Positions 41,551 to 52,527 of a DNA stretch of 64,000 nucleotides are shown piece after piece. Within the stretch, counting starts at the first letter, position 1; every line of letters begins with the position of its first letter. Position numbers and translations under genes: made by a program. This DNA is from Proteromonas lacertae (Eukaryota; Sar; Bigyra; Opalinata; Proteromonadidae): the NCBI GenBank assembly GCA_002245135.1, contig NGBS01000897.1, positions 1-64,000 of the forward strand, read 5' to 3'. The notes under the pieces are model-generated. The model did not search any database, had not been told where the DNA came from, and worked only from the letters and a program-made list of their open reading frames with translations.

Positions 41551-43320
41551 ATGTATTTTGAAACGACTAAAATTTCAGTAATGGATGTTGAATTAGCTAT
41601 AGACATAATTGATGAGAGTTTTGGATCAATAATTGCAGTATCTAGAAATCAGTTTAGTTTTATTTTTTTAGAGAGTATCTGAAGTATTACTGAAGTGTGG
41701 TAGTATAGATTTAAACCAAATAGTGAATGAACTAAAAAATGTAGAGCCTATTGAGTTAGAAAAAGTATATATTTGAATAAAATAATTTATAAACAGGTAA
41801 AAGAGGCATTGTTTATCTTAATTCAGCAAAATGTCGTAGAAGTAGAGTGTCATTCTCTAAAATCCAAGAGATGTAAATATCACGTATAAATATACAATTA
41901 TAACAATTAGTTAAATATAATTAATGTTTTAACTCGTTTAAGATTTGGTAGAATCCTTCGTTTATGTGAACATTTATTTGGTCGTGAAGGTGAATTGATC
42001 TTAGACTTGGTATTAGAGAATGGTCGTGCAATGTATGGACAAATAGTGGAAAAATTATTAAGTGGAGAATATGGTGGATTAAATAGGGAAAAAGTAATCA
42101 ATACATTGAATAATATGATTAACCGTAAATTTCTAATCTCTGCACTAGAAAAACCGTCGTCTTCCATATCAAGTAGTAAGATTGAGTTGGAATTACCAAA
42201 ATCTAAGACTCAAACCAAAACTTCTACTTCATCATCATCATCATCATTAAAAAGAAAACCAAAACCATTATTACAAATCACTAAAAAAATAAAAACAACT
42301 GAAACATCTTCAATTATCAAATCTGGTTTTAATAGTAAAAACGATAATAATAATAGCACGGAATTATTAAATGAAGATATATTTTACAAAGTAAATTATG
42401 ACCAATTTACAGTGGAGTTTAAAAAAATGACAATTATTCGTTATATTAAAGATAGAATAGATGAAAGAAGTAAAGGAATTATTGAAGGAATATTAAACGT
42501 TATAACGAGTGATGAGAAACCAAAAGATAAATATTCACTCTCATTGACATTAGATGATGTATAATATATATTTTTTATTTTATTTTTTTATAGATTTTAA
42601 GTCGTTATAAAAGTGAAGAATCTATTGATAGAAATCAGTTCGAATTCTATATCAATATTTTAGTAAAGGAATATAAAGTATTAACAGAAAGTAATGAATT
42701 ATATCGAATTAACTATGATTTCATAATCCGTGATATTCAGATTGAATGTTTATGTAGTTATTTAAGTAAAAGATATAATAATTATGTAAGTAGAATATTT
42801 CGATTATTGAGTAATGGTGATAAATTAGAAGATAGTTCAATAGCAAAATTGACACTAATTCCTGCTAAAGAATGTAATGGAGTATATATATATATATAAT
42901 ATTGTTTTTTTCATTTTTTCGTTCATTTTTCATTACCCCATTTTTAAAATTCTATTTATTTTTAATATTTATAAATAGTATTTATATTCATTATATGAAG
43001 ATGGTTTTATAAAGATACAAGAATTACCCAAAAAATCTGATCATTTCTGTTACTCAACAATTTACTTGTATTATTTTGATTTAGAGTATTGTTTCAATGA
43101 AATGTTGAATAAAATATATAAAGGAATAATCAATTTAAGAAAAAGAAGAAAATGTGAATGTGAAATAAATGAGGATTTATTGAATTATGATATTAATAAA
43201 AATCAATTAGATGCAAAGGATGAACAAAGATATACAGTATTCCAAAGAAATACTGAGTTGTTAACCTTTGAAATGTTGAAAATGGATGATATGATTATAT
43301 TGTTGAGAGATTTCTTGTGA
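41551..43320 (+). CDS. POLR3C: RNA polymerase III subunit RPC3 (RPC82/POLR3C)
   Basis: Exons 41551-41637, 41672-41764, 41797-41883, 41911-42558, 42594-42881 and 42979-43320 (introns 34, 32, 27, 35 and 97 nt) encode 514 residues; human POLR3C has 534. The N-terminal winged helix has VSEVLLKCGSIDLNQIVNEL and ALFILIQQNVVEVE; VLTRLRFGRILRLCEHLFG and GRAMYGQIVEKLLSGEYGG match the RPC82 domain, and a coiled coil ends the protein. It is part of the RPC3/6/7 initiation subcomplex of Pol III. An in-frame ATG at 41581 fits the family N-terminus equally well. Confidence 0.85.
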
Positions 43321-43490
43321 GTGTGTTGTAACAATAACTATATTATTAGTTTTTATTTCTTGTTGCATTGTTATTTGGGTTTATAAATGGTTGTATGATT
43401 ATTGAATTTTTGATCGTTTCAAATCAAGCAAAATATGGAATTTGAAAATGTATGATTTTCTTTATTATTTAATAGAATAATGGAAATCGA

Positions 43491-44591
43491 ATGAATATTT
43501 TGGATACTATAAATTATTATGTTGATCCATCAATAGGTAACTATGCTCCTTCTACTTGCAGATATCAAGTCTTGAAGAGTCTTGGACGTGGTGCGTTTGG
43601 AGTTGTATATTTGGGTGAAAATATAGAAACTAAATCACTAGTAGCAATTAAGAGAGTAAAATTATCATTTACCAAACTAAGAAGGGCAAAGGATATTGTA
43701 AGAGAAGTATCATTAATGAGAGTAATGAACCATCCAAATATATTAAAATTATACGAAATACTTGCTCCTCAATCCTATAAAGACTTTGATGATGTATATC
43801 TTGTATGTGAAGTAATGGAAATGGATTTAAAATGGCTACTAAACAGTGGACAAGCTTTACAAGAGCAACACTACCAACATTTTGCTTATCAGATTTGTTG
43901 TGGTCTTAATTACATGCATAGTATAGGATTAATACATAGAGATTTAAAACCATCCAATGTCCTGTTAAAAACAGACTGTGATTTGAAATTATGCGATTTT
44001 GGCTTAGCAAGGGATGGAAACTATGGAAGATACACAGAATATATGGTAACTCGATGGTATAGAGCTCCAGAAATATTATTAGAGTGTGAATATGGTACAG
44101 CGAGTGATATGTGGTCATATGGTTGCTTATTAGGTGAATTGTTGTTAGGAAGACCATTGTTCCCTGGTAATAATGCTGTAGATCAAATACAAACAATTTT
44201 AAAGGTTTTTGGAACTCCAGAAAGTGAAGATAGTGATTGGTTGTTTATTACCAATCCAAAGGGTAGACAATACATGAAAAAACAGAATAGATATCCAGAA
44301 ACTACATTTTTAGAAGTATTTCCTAATGTGTCAATAGGTGCACTTAATTTATTACAAAAATTATTAAATTGGGATCCGAATAAGCGTTTAAGTGCTAAAG
44401 ACACTTTATATCATCCATATTTTAATCAAATACCCAAAAATCCTATTTTGAGTGAAGATCCAAAGTTTAAAGTGAATAGTCTAGTTAGGATTGAAGATTT
44501 ATCAATAGAAGAATTGAAACTAATTACATATAAGGAAATGTGTTTGTATCATCCCGAGATGAAGAATGCAAACGATTTACCTTGTAAATGA
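43491..44591 (+). CDS. ERK-type MAP kinase (TEY)
   Basis: A 366-residue intronless gene covering a full kinase domain. GRGAFGVVYLGEN is the Gly loop, VAIKRVKLSF the lysine, HRDLKPSNVLLK the catalytic loop, DFGLAR the metal motif, and RYTEYMVTRWYRAPEILL the activation segment with the T-E-Y dual phosphorylation site of ERK-class MAPKs. MAPK insert and C-terminal helices (GALNLLQKLLNWDPNKRLSA, HPYF) are present. It should be activated by a MAPK kinase and phosphorylate Ser/Thr-Pro sites. It is one of few regulatory genes here without mini-introns. Confidence 0.95.
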   Translation: MNILDTINYYVDPSIGNYAPSTCRYQVLKSLGRGAFGVVYLGENIETKSLVAIKRVKLSFTKLRRAKDIVREVSLMRVMNHPNILKLYEILAPQSYKDFDDVYLVCEVMEMDLKWLLNSGQALQEQHYQHFAYQICCGLNYMHSIGLIHRDLKPSNVLLKTDCDLKLCDFGLARDGNYGRYTEYMVTRWYRAPEILLECEYGTASDMWSYGCLLGELLLGRPLFPGNNAVDQIQTILKVFGTPESEDSDWLFITNPKGRQYMKKQNRYPETTFLEVFPNVSIGALNLLQKLLNWDPNKRLSAKDTLYHPYFNQIPKNPILSEDPKFKVNSLVRIEDLSIEELKLITYKEMCLYHPEMKNANDLPCK

Positions 44592-45030
44592 GTGTAATAA
44601 ATAAATATATATTATTAATTTTTAAAATTTTATTGTTAATATATTCATGAATATTGGCTTTTAACTGTTGTTTTTTCTTTAACAGTGTTTTTAATAATTA
44701 CATTAAAAACAGAATAAAATTTTATATTCTACTCCATTAACTCCACATTGATTGATAAATGATATTTACACTCCATTTAGAGATAGGTTGATATTATCAA
44801 CAAGTATTATACAACTACAATTTGATATGCATGTAATTAGTCTCAACATTAATCACTTTATAAATATTATTCTACCATTACTTCATTAATAACTGCAATA
44901 AAATAAAAAGAAATAAACAATTGCTTGATTGAACAAGCTTTGAGGGGGTATGAATATAAATGCCATTTCAATACTAATTTTCTTATTTAAATTCATTCAT
45001 TAAATACATTTTCATACCCTTAAAAACTAA
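44592..45030. other. Intergenic stretch
   Basis: No gene. Contains the MAPK 3' side and the eS4 promoter; GAGGGGGTATG near 44942 is the only GC-rich spot. Confidence 0.4.
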
Positions 45031-46014
45031 ATGGTATATTTCTTTTTTTATAGCTCTCTGCTTCTTTTTATCTACCAGAATTATCTCACTGATATATTGC
45101 TTTATTATATTTTGTATTTCTGAGTTACTTATTTTTTTATACTTACTAATCTGTTAATCTGCTTTATATATTATATGGATCGTTATATTTATATTTTAAA
45201 ATAGGCACGTGGACCAAAGAAACATTTAAAACGTTTAAATGCTCCATCTCATTGGATGCTTAACAAATTAGGAGGAATCTGGGTATTTATTTAAAGTTTT
45301 ATAATGTAGGCTCCAAGACCAAGCACTGGACCTCATAAATTACGAGAATGCTTACCCTTAAGCATTATGTTAAGAGAACGTCTGAAGTATGCTTTAACAA
45401 GACACGAAGCTCAATTAATCTGTATTGAAAAAGATATTAAAGTCGATGGAAAAGTCAGAACTGATATTAACTACCCAGCTGGTTTTATGGATGTAATTGA
45501 AATTCCAAAATCCAAAGATATTTTCAGATTACTTTATGATGTAAAAGGTAGATTCGTATTACACAAAATCTCACAAAAAGAAGCTGAATATAAATTATGT
45601 AGAGTACAAAAAGTATTTTTAACACCAAAGAAAATTCCAGTTTTAACCACATCCGATGGAAGAACAATCAGATATCCAGATCCAGCTATTAAAGTCAATG
45701 ATACAATTAAAGTAGATATTGCTACAGGCAAAATCACTGGTCATATCTCCTTCGATGTTGGTAAAACTGTAATGGTTACAAAGGGTAGAAATGCTGGTCG
45801 TGTTGGTGTAGTTACACACAGAGATCGTCACTTTGGTTCTTTTGATATTGTCCATATTAAAGATGAAGCTGGTAACGTATTCGCTACAAGATTAAACCAC
45901 ATTTTCGTAATTGGAGATGATAAGCCTTTGATTTCATTACCAAAGGGTAAGGGTATTAAGATCAGTATTATGGATGAATTGAGAAACAGAGAAGCTAAGA
46001 ATAGAAAACATTAA
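45031..46014 (+). CDS. RPS4: 40S ribosomal protein eS4
   Basis: Exons 45031-45033, 45205-45282 and 45310-46014 give 261 residues (human 263). The second exon reads [19 protein letters not shown] and joins over a 27-nt intron to [20 protein letters not shown]; the rest matches eS4 throughout ([51 protein letters not shown]). The Met codon appears to be a 3-nt first exon followed by a 171-nt intron; this is inferred because codon 2 (GCA) is preceded directly by an acceptor TAG and the nearest ATG-GTAT lies at 45031. Introns at the start codon are common in ribosomal protein genes. Confidence 0.9.
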
Positions 46015-46162
46015 ATAAAAATATTTGTTTAAAAACTTGCCATTAAATAGAAGGGTTCAATTAAATTTGTGTATTTCTTTTTGAATTGAAAATATATTCA
46101 TAATTCAAAAGATTAATGAAAATAAATAAAGAATTTTGGTTATTTTTTGAATAAACCCAAAA

Positions 46163-46914
46163 ATGAACAAAATTTTAAAAATAATAAAAGAAGGGTTAAA
46201 TCCTTTAGGTTTTGATTTAATATCATGTTTAAATGGTATGATTATGTATATTAAACATAGCTGGACTGTATAATACTCAAATGCCTGTGAAGAATCACAT
46301 TGTGGACTTTAATAATCCAAATAGTTTATGTGTAGTAGTAGGTATTAATAAAATATATCATTTTAACAGGAAATACAAAGAAACTGTGGAAACCATTTCT
46401 TGAAGATCTCTCCAAACAACCAACAATACCTCAAAATCCAATTGATTCATACACAGAAAAATCAATTCAAAGTGTTCTTGATCATATAACTACAGATTAT
46501 CATATTCACTACACCTTTGATTATACACATATAGTATCCTTGCAAAAGCTATCTTACTTGTCAGGAATGTGTTATTTATCGCCAAAGACTCATTTATGTT
46601 ATCATCCAATATATGGAGTGTGGATGGGTTTAAGGGCTGCAATAGTATTTAATTGCATTTATGATCAAAATCCACCAAAACTTATTGAATCAATTGATCC
46701 TGAATGTGAAGAAAAACAAAGTGAAATGTTGAATGAATTAATAAAGAATAAAGAATTTGATATAAGAAATCCAGAAACTGCTAAGAAATGGATTGAGTTT
46801 AGAAGATTGTATAAAGTAGGAAACGAGTATAAATATAGTGATAATCAACTGTTTTATCACTATACTAAAGATAAAATATATATTCAGAATGCTTTGAATG
46901 ATATAAAGAAATAG
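46163..46914 (+). CDS. MMACHC: MMACHC-like cobalamin-processing protein
   Basis: Exons 46163-46235, 46261-46341 and 46370-46914 (introns 25 and 28 nt) encode 232 residues. KEGLNPLGFDL, LWKPFLEDLSKQP, NPIDSYTEKSIQSVL, then SYLSGMCYLSP and HPIYGVWMGLRAAIVFN match the order in animal MMACHC (DPVD motif, G-A-Y region, HPRFGGWFAIRG). MMACHC removes the upper ligand of cobalamin using glutathione or flavin in the cytosol, feeding methionine synthase and methylmalonyl-CoA mutase. The Pro-rich C-terminal tail of vertebrates is absent, as in many protist homologues. Confidence 0.75.
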
Positions 46915-47395
46915 TATATAGATAGTTTGTTGTTTTAGTAGGATATAATAATTTTTTAAGAAATATTCACTAATTTGTGTTTTTAAACAATTAACAACAG
47001 TGTAAATGACATTATATTTATTTCAACAACCGATACAACTCACTTGCAATACTAGTAAGTGACTAATTCTCATTATTGGTTAATCGTATTATTAATGTGC
47101 TAATATTAAAATATTGGATTATAATTTAAATTCTAAGATAATCAAATCACTTTAAACATACATGTATGAAATTGAGTGAATATCTTCTTCAAAATACTTA
47201 TCTGATCAATATTATAGTGTCAATTCACCATAATAAGCACATGTCTTCATGGAAATGTATTGTTCTACTTGATATGTTTTAAAGAAGATTTGAATAACAT
47301 CAAAAAAGAAAACTGTTAGTTATATTTGAAAATTTAAATTGACTAATAAAATTCAATTCCATTCATAACGCAAAATTCAAAATTATCACTATTCA
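46915..47395. other. Intergenic stretch
   Basis: No coding or RNA feature recognised between the MMACHC-like gene and the cyclin. Confidence 0.4.
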
Positions 47396-48810
47396 ATGAG
47401 CTCTGCCACAAATGAAAATATTAGAATAAATAAAAGAAAGTTGAGTGAAGATACTGACAGAGATTTTAAAGAAGTTAAAAGAAGAGTGTTACAAGACATT
47501 ACAAACCAACAAGCTCATGATAAGAATAGTGAATTGGAAGAATCTATGACTGTATACCACCTTGTGCTATAGATTTATAGAGTATAAACCAAATAGCATT
47601 TCAAATGCCAGTCTATGAGAATAATCCAAGTACAGAAGTAAGATACAACACCATAATATATTATATTCAAATAGACCAACACCAGAAAAGAAGATATCTT
47701 TTGTCTCGATGATTTGAGCGTTATATCCAATGATAATAATAAAACAGATGAAGTGGTACTAATGGATAAAGAGTGTGAAAGAATTCACATTTACAACGCA
47801 TTAGTTGAAGAATGTTCACCAGAATACAAGCCTTATTTGAAATGTGTTTATTTTTGTGATATATTAGAAGCAAAATTCGAGAAGGAAGTATATATATATA
47901 TGTATACATAATATAATAAACATAGAATGAAATATACAATGACATTAATTGTAGAGAGTATAAGTTAGATGAGAATAAGAGAAGCAAAATAGTTAAATGG
48001 ATGTTGGAAATATGTTATAAATTAAAATTAAGAAGTACATCTATCTATTTATCTGTATATATTATATATATTTTTTTCATTATTTTTATTTCAATAGATC
48101 AATATAATGGATAATTATTTCTTCATTAAATCGTTATCACCAGTAAACGGAGCTAACGAGTTCATTGGTATTGCAGCAGCATCAATCTTATTAGCATCAA
48201 AATTTGAAGAAGAATCAAATAAATATATTAATAGTAGAATATATGACTATTTATATAATCTATTATATATGAATAATAATAATAATAATTTATGTAAATT
48301 AGAAGAAAAAGTTTTAACAACTTTACATTTTGATATTTATCATCCTTCCAGCAGTGATTTTCTGTATTCATTTTTTATAGTTAATCAATGTAAAAGAGAT
48401 GAAATAAGTCTTGCACAAGTATATATTTTATAAAATTATATATATTATATATATTATAGTATTTATGTGAATTAACATTAACAGATTATAACTTATTAAA
48501 ATATAAAAGTTCATTGATCAGTAGTTCTTCATTATTATTAAGTTTATATATAATAAAAATACATAATAATAATAAAAGAAAAATGAATATAAATGATTTA
48601 TGGAATGAAAAATTATTAACAATGACTCACTATTCTGTTTCTTCTATGAAAGATTGTATTATAATGATAAATAGTTTACATTCAATATCTTTTAATAATA
48701 ATAATAATATTGTATATCAAAAATATAACAATAAGAATTATGGATATGTTTCTAAAATATTTGAACCTGTAGATATTGATTTATTGTTAGATTCATTTAT
48801 TATTATTTAA
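47396..48810 (+). CDS. Mitotic (A/B-type) cyclin
   Basis: Six exons (47396-47551, 47581-47637, 47675-47887, 47926-48054, 48098-48418, 48460-48810; introns 29, 37, 38, 43 and 41 nt) give 408 residues. RRVLQDITN near residue 28 is a classical destruction box (RxxLxxIxN). The cyclin N box follows with KIVKWMLEICYKLKLRSTSIY, IMDNYF, GIAAASILLASKFEEES and KVLTTLHFDIYHPSSSDFL; the C box is shorter and Asn-rich. It should activate a CDK in G2/M and be degraded through the APC/C. All six exons join in frame within the cyclin fold. Confidence 0.9.
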
Positions 48811-48876
48811 GTAAATAAGATTTCTTTTTGGTATTTTGTTGTTTTTGGATATAAATCAATGAAAAACAAGAACTAA

Positions 48877-50258
48877 TTAAATTATATTATTATTTAATTC
48901 ATTAAGCAGTTTAACGACATCATCATAATGATTAATAAACTTTGTTTCTTTATATTTTAAAGCCATTTTATAACATTTTTTGGCGTTTTCTATATCATTC
49001 TATTCAAAATTTATAGAACAACTTCATACAACCTTCGTATAGTATATTCCAAATATATAATAATGCAGCACTTTATTTTTATCATTTAACATACTTTCTT
49101 CCATTTTGTTTATACAAGATAATGCATTTTCATTATCATCTAAAGATAAGTAACATTATGCTATATCTGTTAATATTAATATTTTGTCATCATCACTTTC
49201 TACATACTCCAATGCCTTTGAATAATACTTCAGAGATTCTTCATATTCATTCTATATATAATATAACTAATATATATCATATACTTTTTCAGAATAATAA
49301 TCTCCACATATTTTATTGATTTCACACTTACGTTTTATGGATTTATTTTCTTTCATTTTATTTATTAATTCATTGACAATTTTATTCCCTTTTTTATCTA
49401 TCAAATCTTTTATTCCTTCAATACCATTATCTAATACTTCTTCATACTATTTCCATATATATATAGAATTTATACTGTTTATTGACTTTATTGATTCATC
49501 AATTGATATTCGCTTTTCCTATTCACCACTAATAATTTCTATATCAATCTGTTATACTTTTCAGGTAATGTATTATTGTATTTATAGATATATATTGTAA
49601 TTATTTTCATCATATAATATAATGAATCAGATTTAAATGGATATTCTTTTGCTAATAATAGATAATAGATTATTCCAATATTCCACATATCACTTTTCAT
49701 ACTTATTTCTTCATCATTCAGTATCTCTGGACATAAATATTTCACTTCTTCTATTGAACTTTTTAAATATTTTTTATTATCTTTTAACAACAAATAATTC
49801 AGATTATCAATTATCAATTCATCTTCTTTTTCATCAATATAGATATTACTCGGTTTAAGGTTGTTATATACTATTCCATTTTCTTGTAATAATTTTATAC
49901 ATCTTACTAACTTCATCATTATTTCATTTATCTCTTTTTCTGATAAGTCTTTATCTTTCAATCACATTTCAAGATTTTTTTCGTATTTTTTCATTATCAC
50001 ATATAAATATTTTTCATTGTTAATGCATCTATCATATACTAAGAACTTCTTTACTTCTAAATCATTCATTCTTTTACTCAATTCAATGAAATCATCTAAA
50101 CTACATAAATTAATATTTTCTTTGTAGTATATCTTCATCAATTTTATTTCATCATTGCGCTTATCCTTCATTTCTAACAAACTGTAGAAATGATTGTTCA
50201 ATATGCTGTTTATCACCTATACATTACTATATACATAATTAGAATACACAATATTCAT
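48877..50258 (-). pseudogene. Protein kinase-like gene with TPR tail, decayed
   Basis: Starts at ATG 50258 with an 18-nt first intron (50217-50234). A shortened kinase N-lobe (KKFLVYDRCINNEKYLYVIM) leads to the C-lobe with GIVYNNLKPSNIYID where HRD would be (N replaces the catalytic Asp), IDNLNYLLL in place of DFG, and KSDMWNIGIIYYLLL. After this come TPR-like repeats (YEESLKYYSKALEYVE, IENAKKCYKMALKYKET). The frame carries a TGA at 49959-49961, a TAG at 49539-49541, a TAA at 49156-49158 and a frame change after LLVVN near 49515. The catalytic residues were already lost, so it was a pseudokinase before it decayed. Confidence 0.6.
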
Positions 50259-50977
50259 CACATATGTTTCTTTGCTCTTCCATTCTTCACAATTATTGAT
50301 TTATATTAACAAGCCAAAGTGATTATGTAATTTACATAAATATTTTACATAAATATTTTATATAAAGAATTTTGTCATTAAGAATATTAAAATATTTAAA
50401 TCATTAAAAAATGGTGCAATTCTATGAAATTAATAAGTATTATCTCTTGGTATATAACTAATAATATCAATATCTATGTTCTTTTAGTTACTTGATATAA
50501 CAAAATAATTTATAAATATATAATTCTTTACACATACATATATTGTTATATAATGATTATGACTCTTATTTCTAAAAATAATCCAACTAAATCTTTCTTT
50601 CTCAATTTTATATTTATGTACTTTATGCAATTAACAAGATATTTATATATTTGCAATACATTACATAATATTTTAGTAATTATATCTTCAATCTTTTCTA
50701 TTATATATATTTTACTTAAAAAGCAGAATAATAAGATAACAAAGAGCTGTGCATTTTTTTTCCCTTCTTAATTTTACTTTATAGTGCAATATATTCAAAA
50801 ATAGAAATTTATAACTGTCACTTTTTTAAATATGAATCAATCCCGCTTTTTTAATTTGAATTTCTTTTCTAAAATTCTCAACCCCTGCTTTATTAAAAGC
50901 AATTTAATATTTATCAGTACAATACTTGTAGTAATCTAAATAGTAATAGCTATAAATTTATATAATTCGGAAGACAA
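50259..50977. other. Intergenic stretch
   Basis: Divergent space between the decayed kinase gene and Myb. A 72-codon hydrophobic frame at 50553-50771 is present on the plus strand but has no recognisable features and is probably chance. Confidence 0.4.
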
Positions 50978-52279
50978 ATGTCTAAAGCATACTCTAGGAA
51001 TGATTATTCACTAGAAAGGTATTAAATTCGTATCATATTTGGATGAATAGTTTAAATGATAGTGCTAGTAAGATTCGTGCTAAGTGGACTAGTGATGAAG
51101 ATGAAATATTGAAGATGGCTGTAAATGTACACGATGGAAAGAATTGGAAAAAGATTGCATCATACTTTCAAAACAAATCTGAAGTTCAATGTCTTCATCG
51201 CTGGCAGAAAGTATTAAATCCCGATTTATATAAAGGTCCATGGACAAAAGAAGTATAAATTAATCATTTTTATTGATAATTCCAAATAGGAAGATGAGTT
51301 ACTGATTAGATACGTCTCAGAGTATGGAGCTAAGAAATGGTCAAGTATTTCACAACATTTGCCAGGAAGAATAGGAAAACAATGTAGAGAGAGATGGCAT
51401 AATCATTTATCACCAGATGTCAATAAAGATGCGTGGACTGAGAAAGAAGATGAAATTATCATTCGAATGCATGACGAAAATGGTAATAAATGGGCAGAAA
51501 TAGCAAAAGTACTATTAGGACGTACAGATAACGCAATAAAAAATAGATGGAACTCATCTTTGAGGAAAAAAGTTGCAATTTTAAAAAGTCAAGGAATTCA
51601 CGATTATGCTTTAATTGCTAAGAATATCAGAAGGAAAATAGAAAAGAAGAAATATACAAAGAATAATGTCAAGAATAATGTAAAAAAAGAAGAAATACTT
51701 GCAATTGAAGAAGAAGATAATTCAATTAGTGAAACTAACCAAGCCAATTATAGCAAAATATCCATCGCTAATAATAATAGCAATAATAGCAATAGTTCAA
51801 TTATATCTGAAGATTCAAATTCTTCGATTGAATCGTCATTTTCATTTTCAGATTCCATTAATACATCATCAACAACAACTACAGCAACTATCCCTATTCC
51901 TTTTCAATCACCAGCAATTAATAAGTCACTTTCTTCCCCACCTCCAAACACTAATAAAATCAATACAAATCCATCCATTTCAACTCCATTTTACTCAACT
52001 CCTTCAAGACCTCAATTTTCAATAGATATCACTGATTCCCCATGGAATAATTCAAACGCATTAATGACCAACACTCCTGCTATACTAAGAAACCAAGATA
52101 CTCCATTTTTCTCACCAGCTGTTTTTACCCCTATTTTTAATAATATTTTACCTCTAAATAGTATTGCTAATAATACTGCTCCATTATTTTCACCCTCCAC
52201 CACCTCATTACTGTTTTCACCTCCAAGATCAGCAGCTAATAGTACTTATCCTAAAATGAAGTTGGAATTTTCACCTTAA
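50978..52279 (+). CDS. R1R2R3 Myb transcription factor
   Basis: Exons 50978-51018, 51051-51252 and 51290-52279 (introns 32 and 37 nt) give 410 residues. Three Myb repeats are visible: R1 [17 protein letters not shown] with [10 protein letters not shown]2 [20 protein letters not shown] with [21 protein letters not shown], and R3 [20 protein letters not shown] with [13 protein letters not shown]. The arrangement is the animal c-Myb/plant 3R-Myb type, which binds AACNG and controls G2/M genes. A long Ser/Asn/Pro-rich tail contains repeated TPxF/SPxx phrases ([12 protein letters not shown]) that could be Pro-directed phosphosites. The first mini-intron adds an N-terminal 14 residues. Confidence 0.9.
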
Positions 52280-52527
52280 TGATATTTATGATTAGAATAT
52301 ATTTTAATCTCAATTTCTTTTAGAACAAAATTCTAAATTATAACTTATAATTGAATTATATGTAATAATTTAATAAAAAGATATGTGAGATGTAATAAAA
52401 ATAAAAATAAAATCATGTAATCTATTTTTAAGAAGTTTTTATTATGTGTTAATTGTGTTCTTTTTCCACATATAATAATACAAATATGATGTAATAGTGT
52501 GTGTGACTATACATAACATTTAAACAA

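Noticed and set aside
50553-50771. Hydrophobic 72-codon frame as a gene
   Set aside because: Low-complexity AT-rich sequence without a motif, splice context or neighbours to support it.
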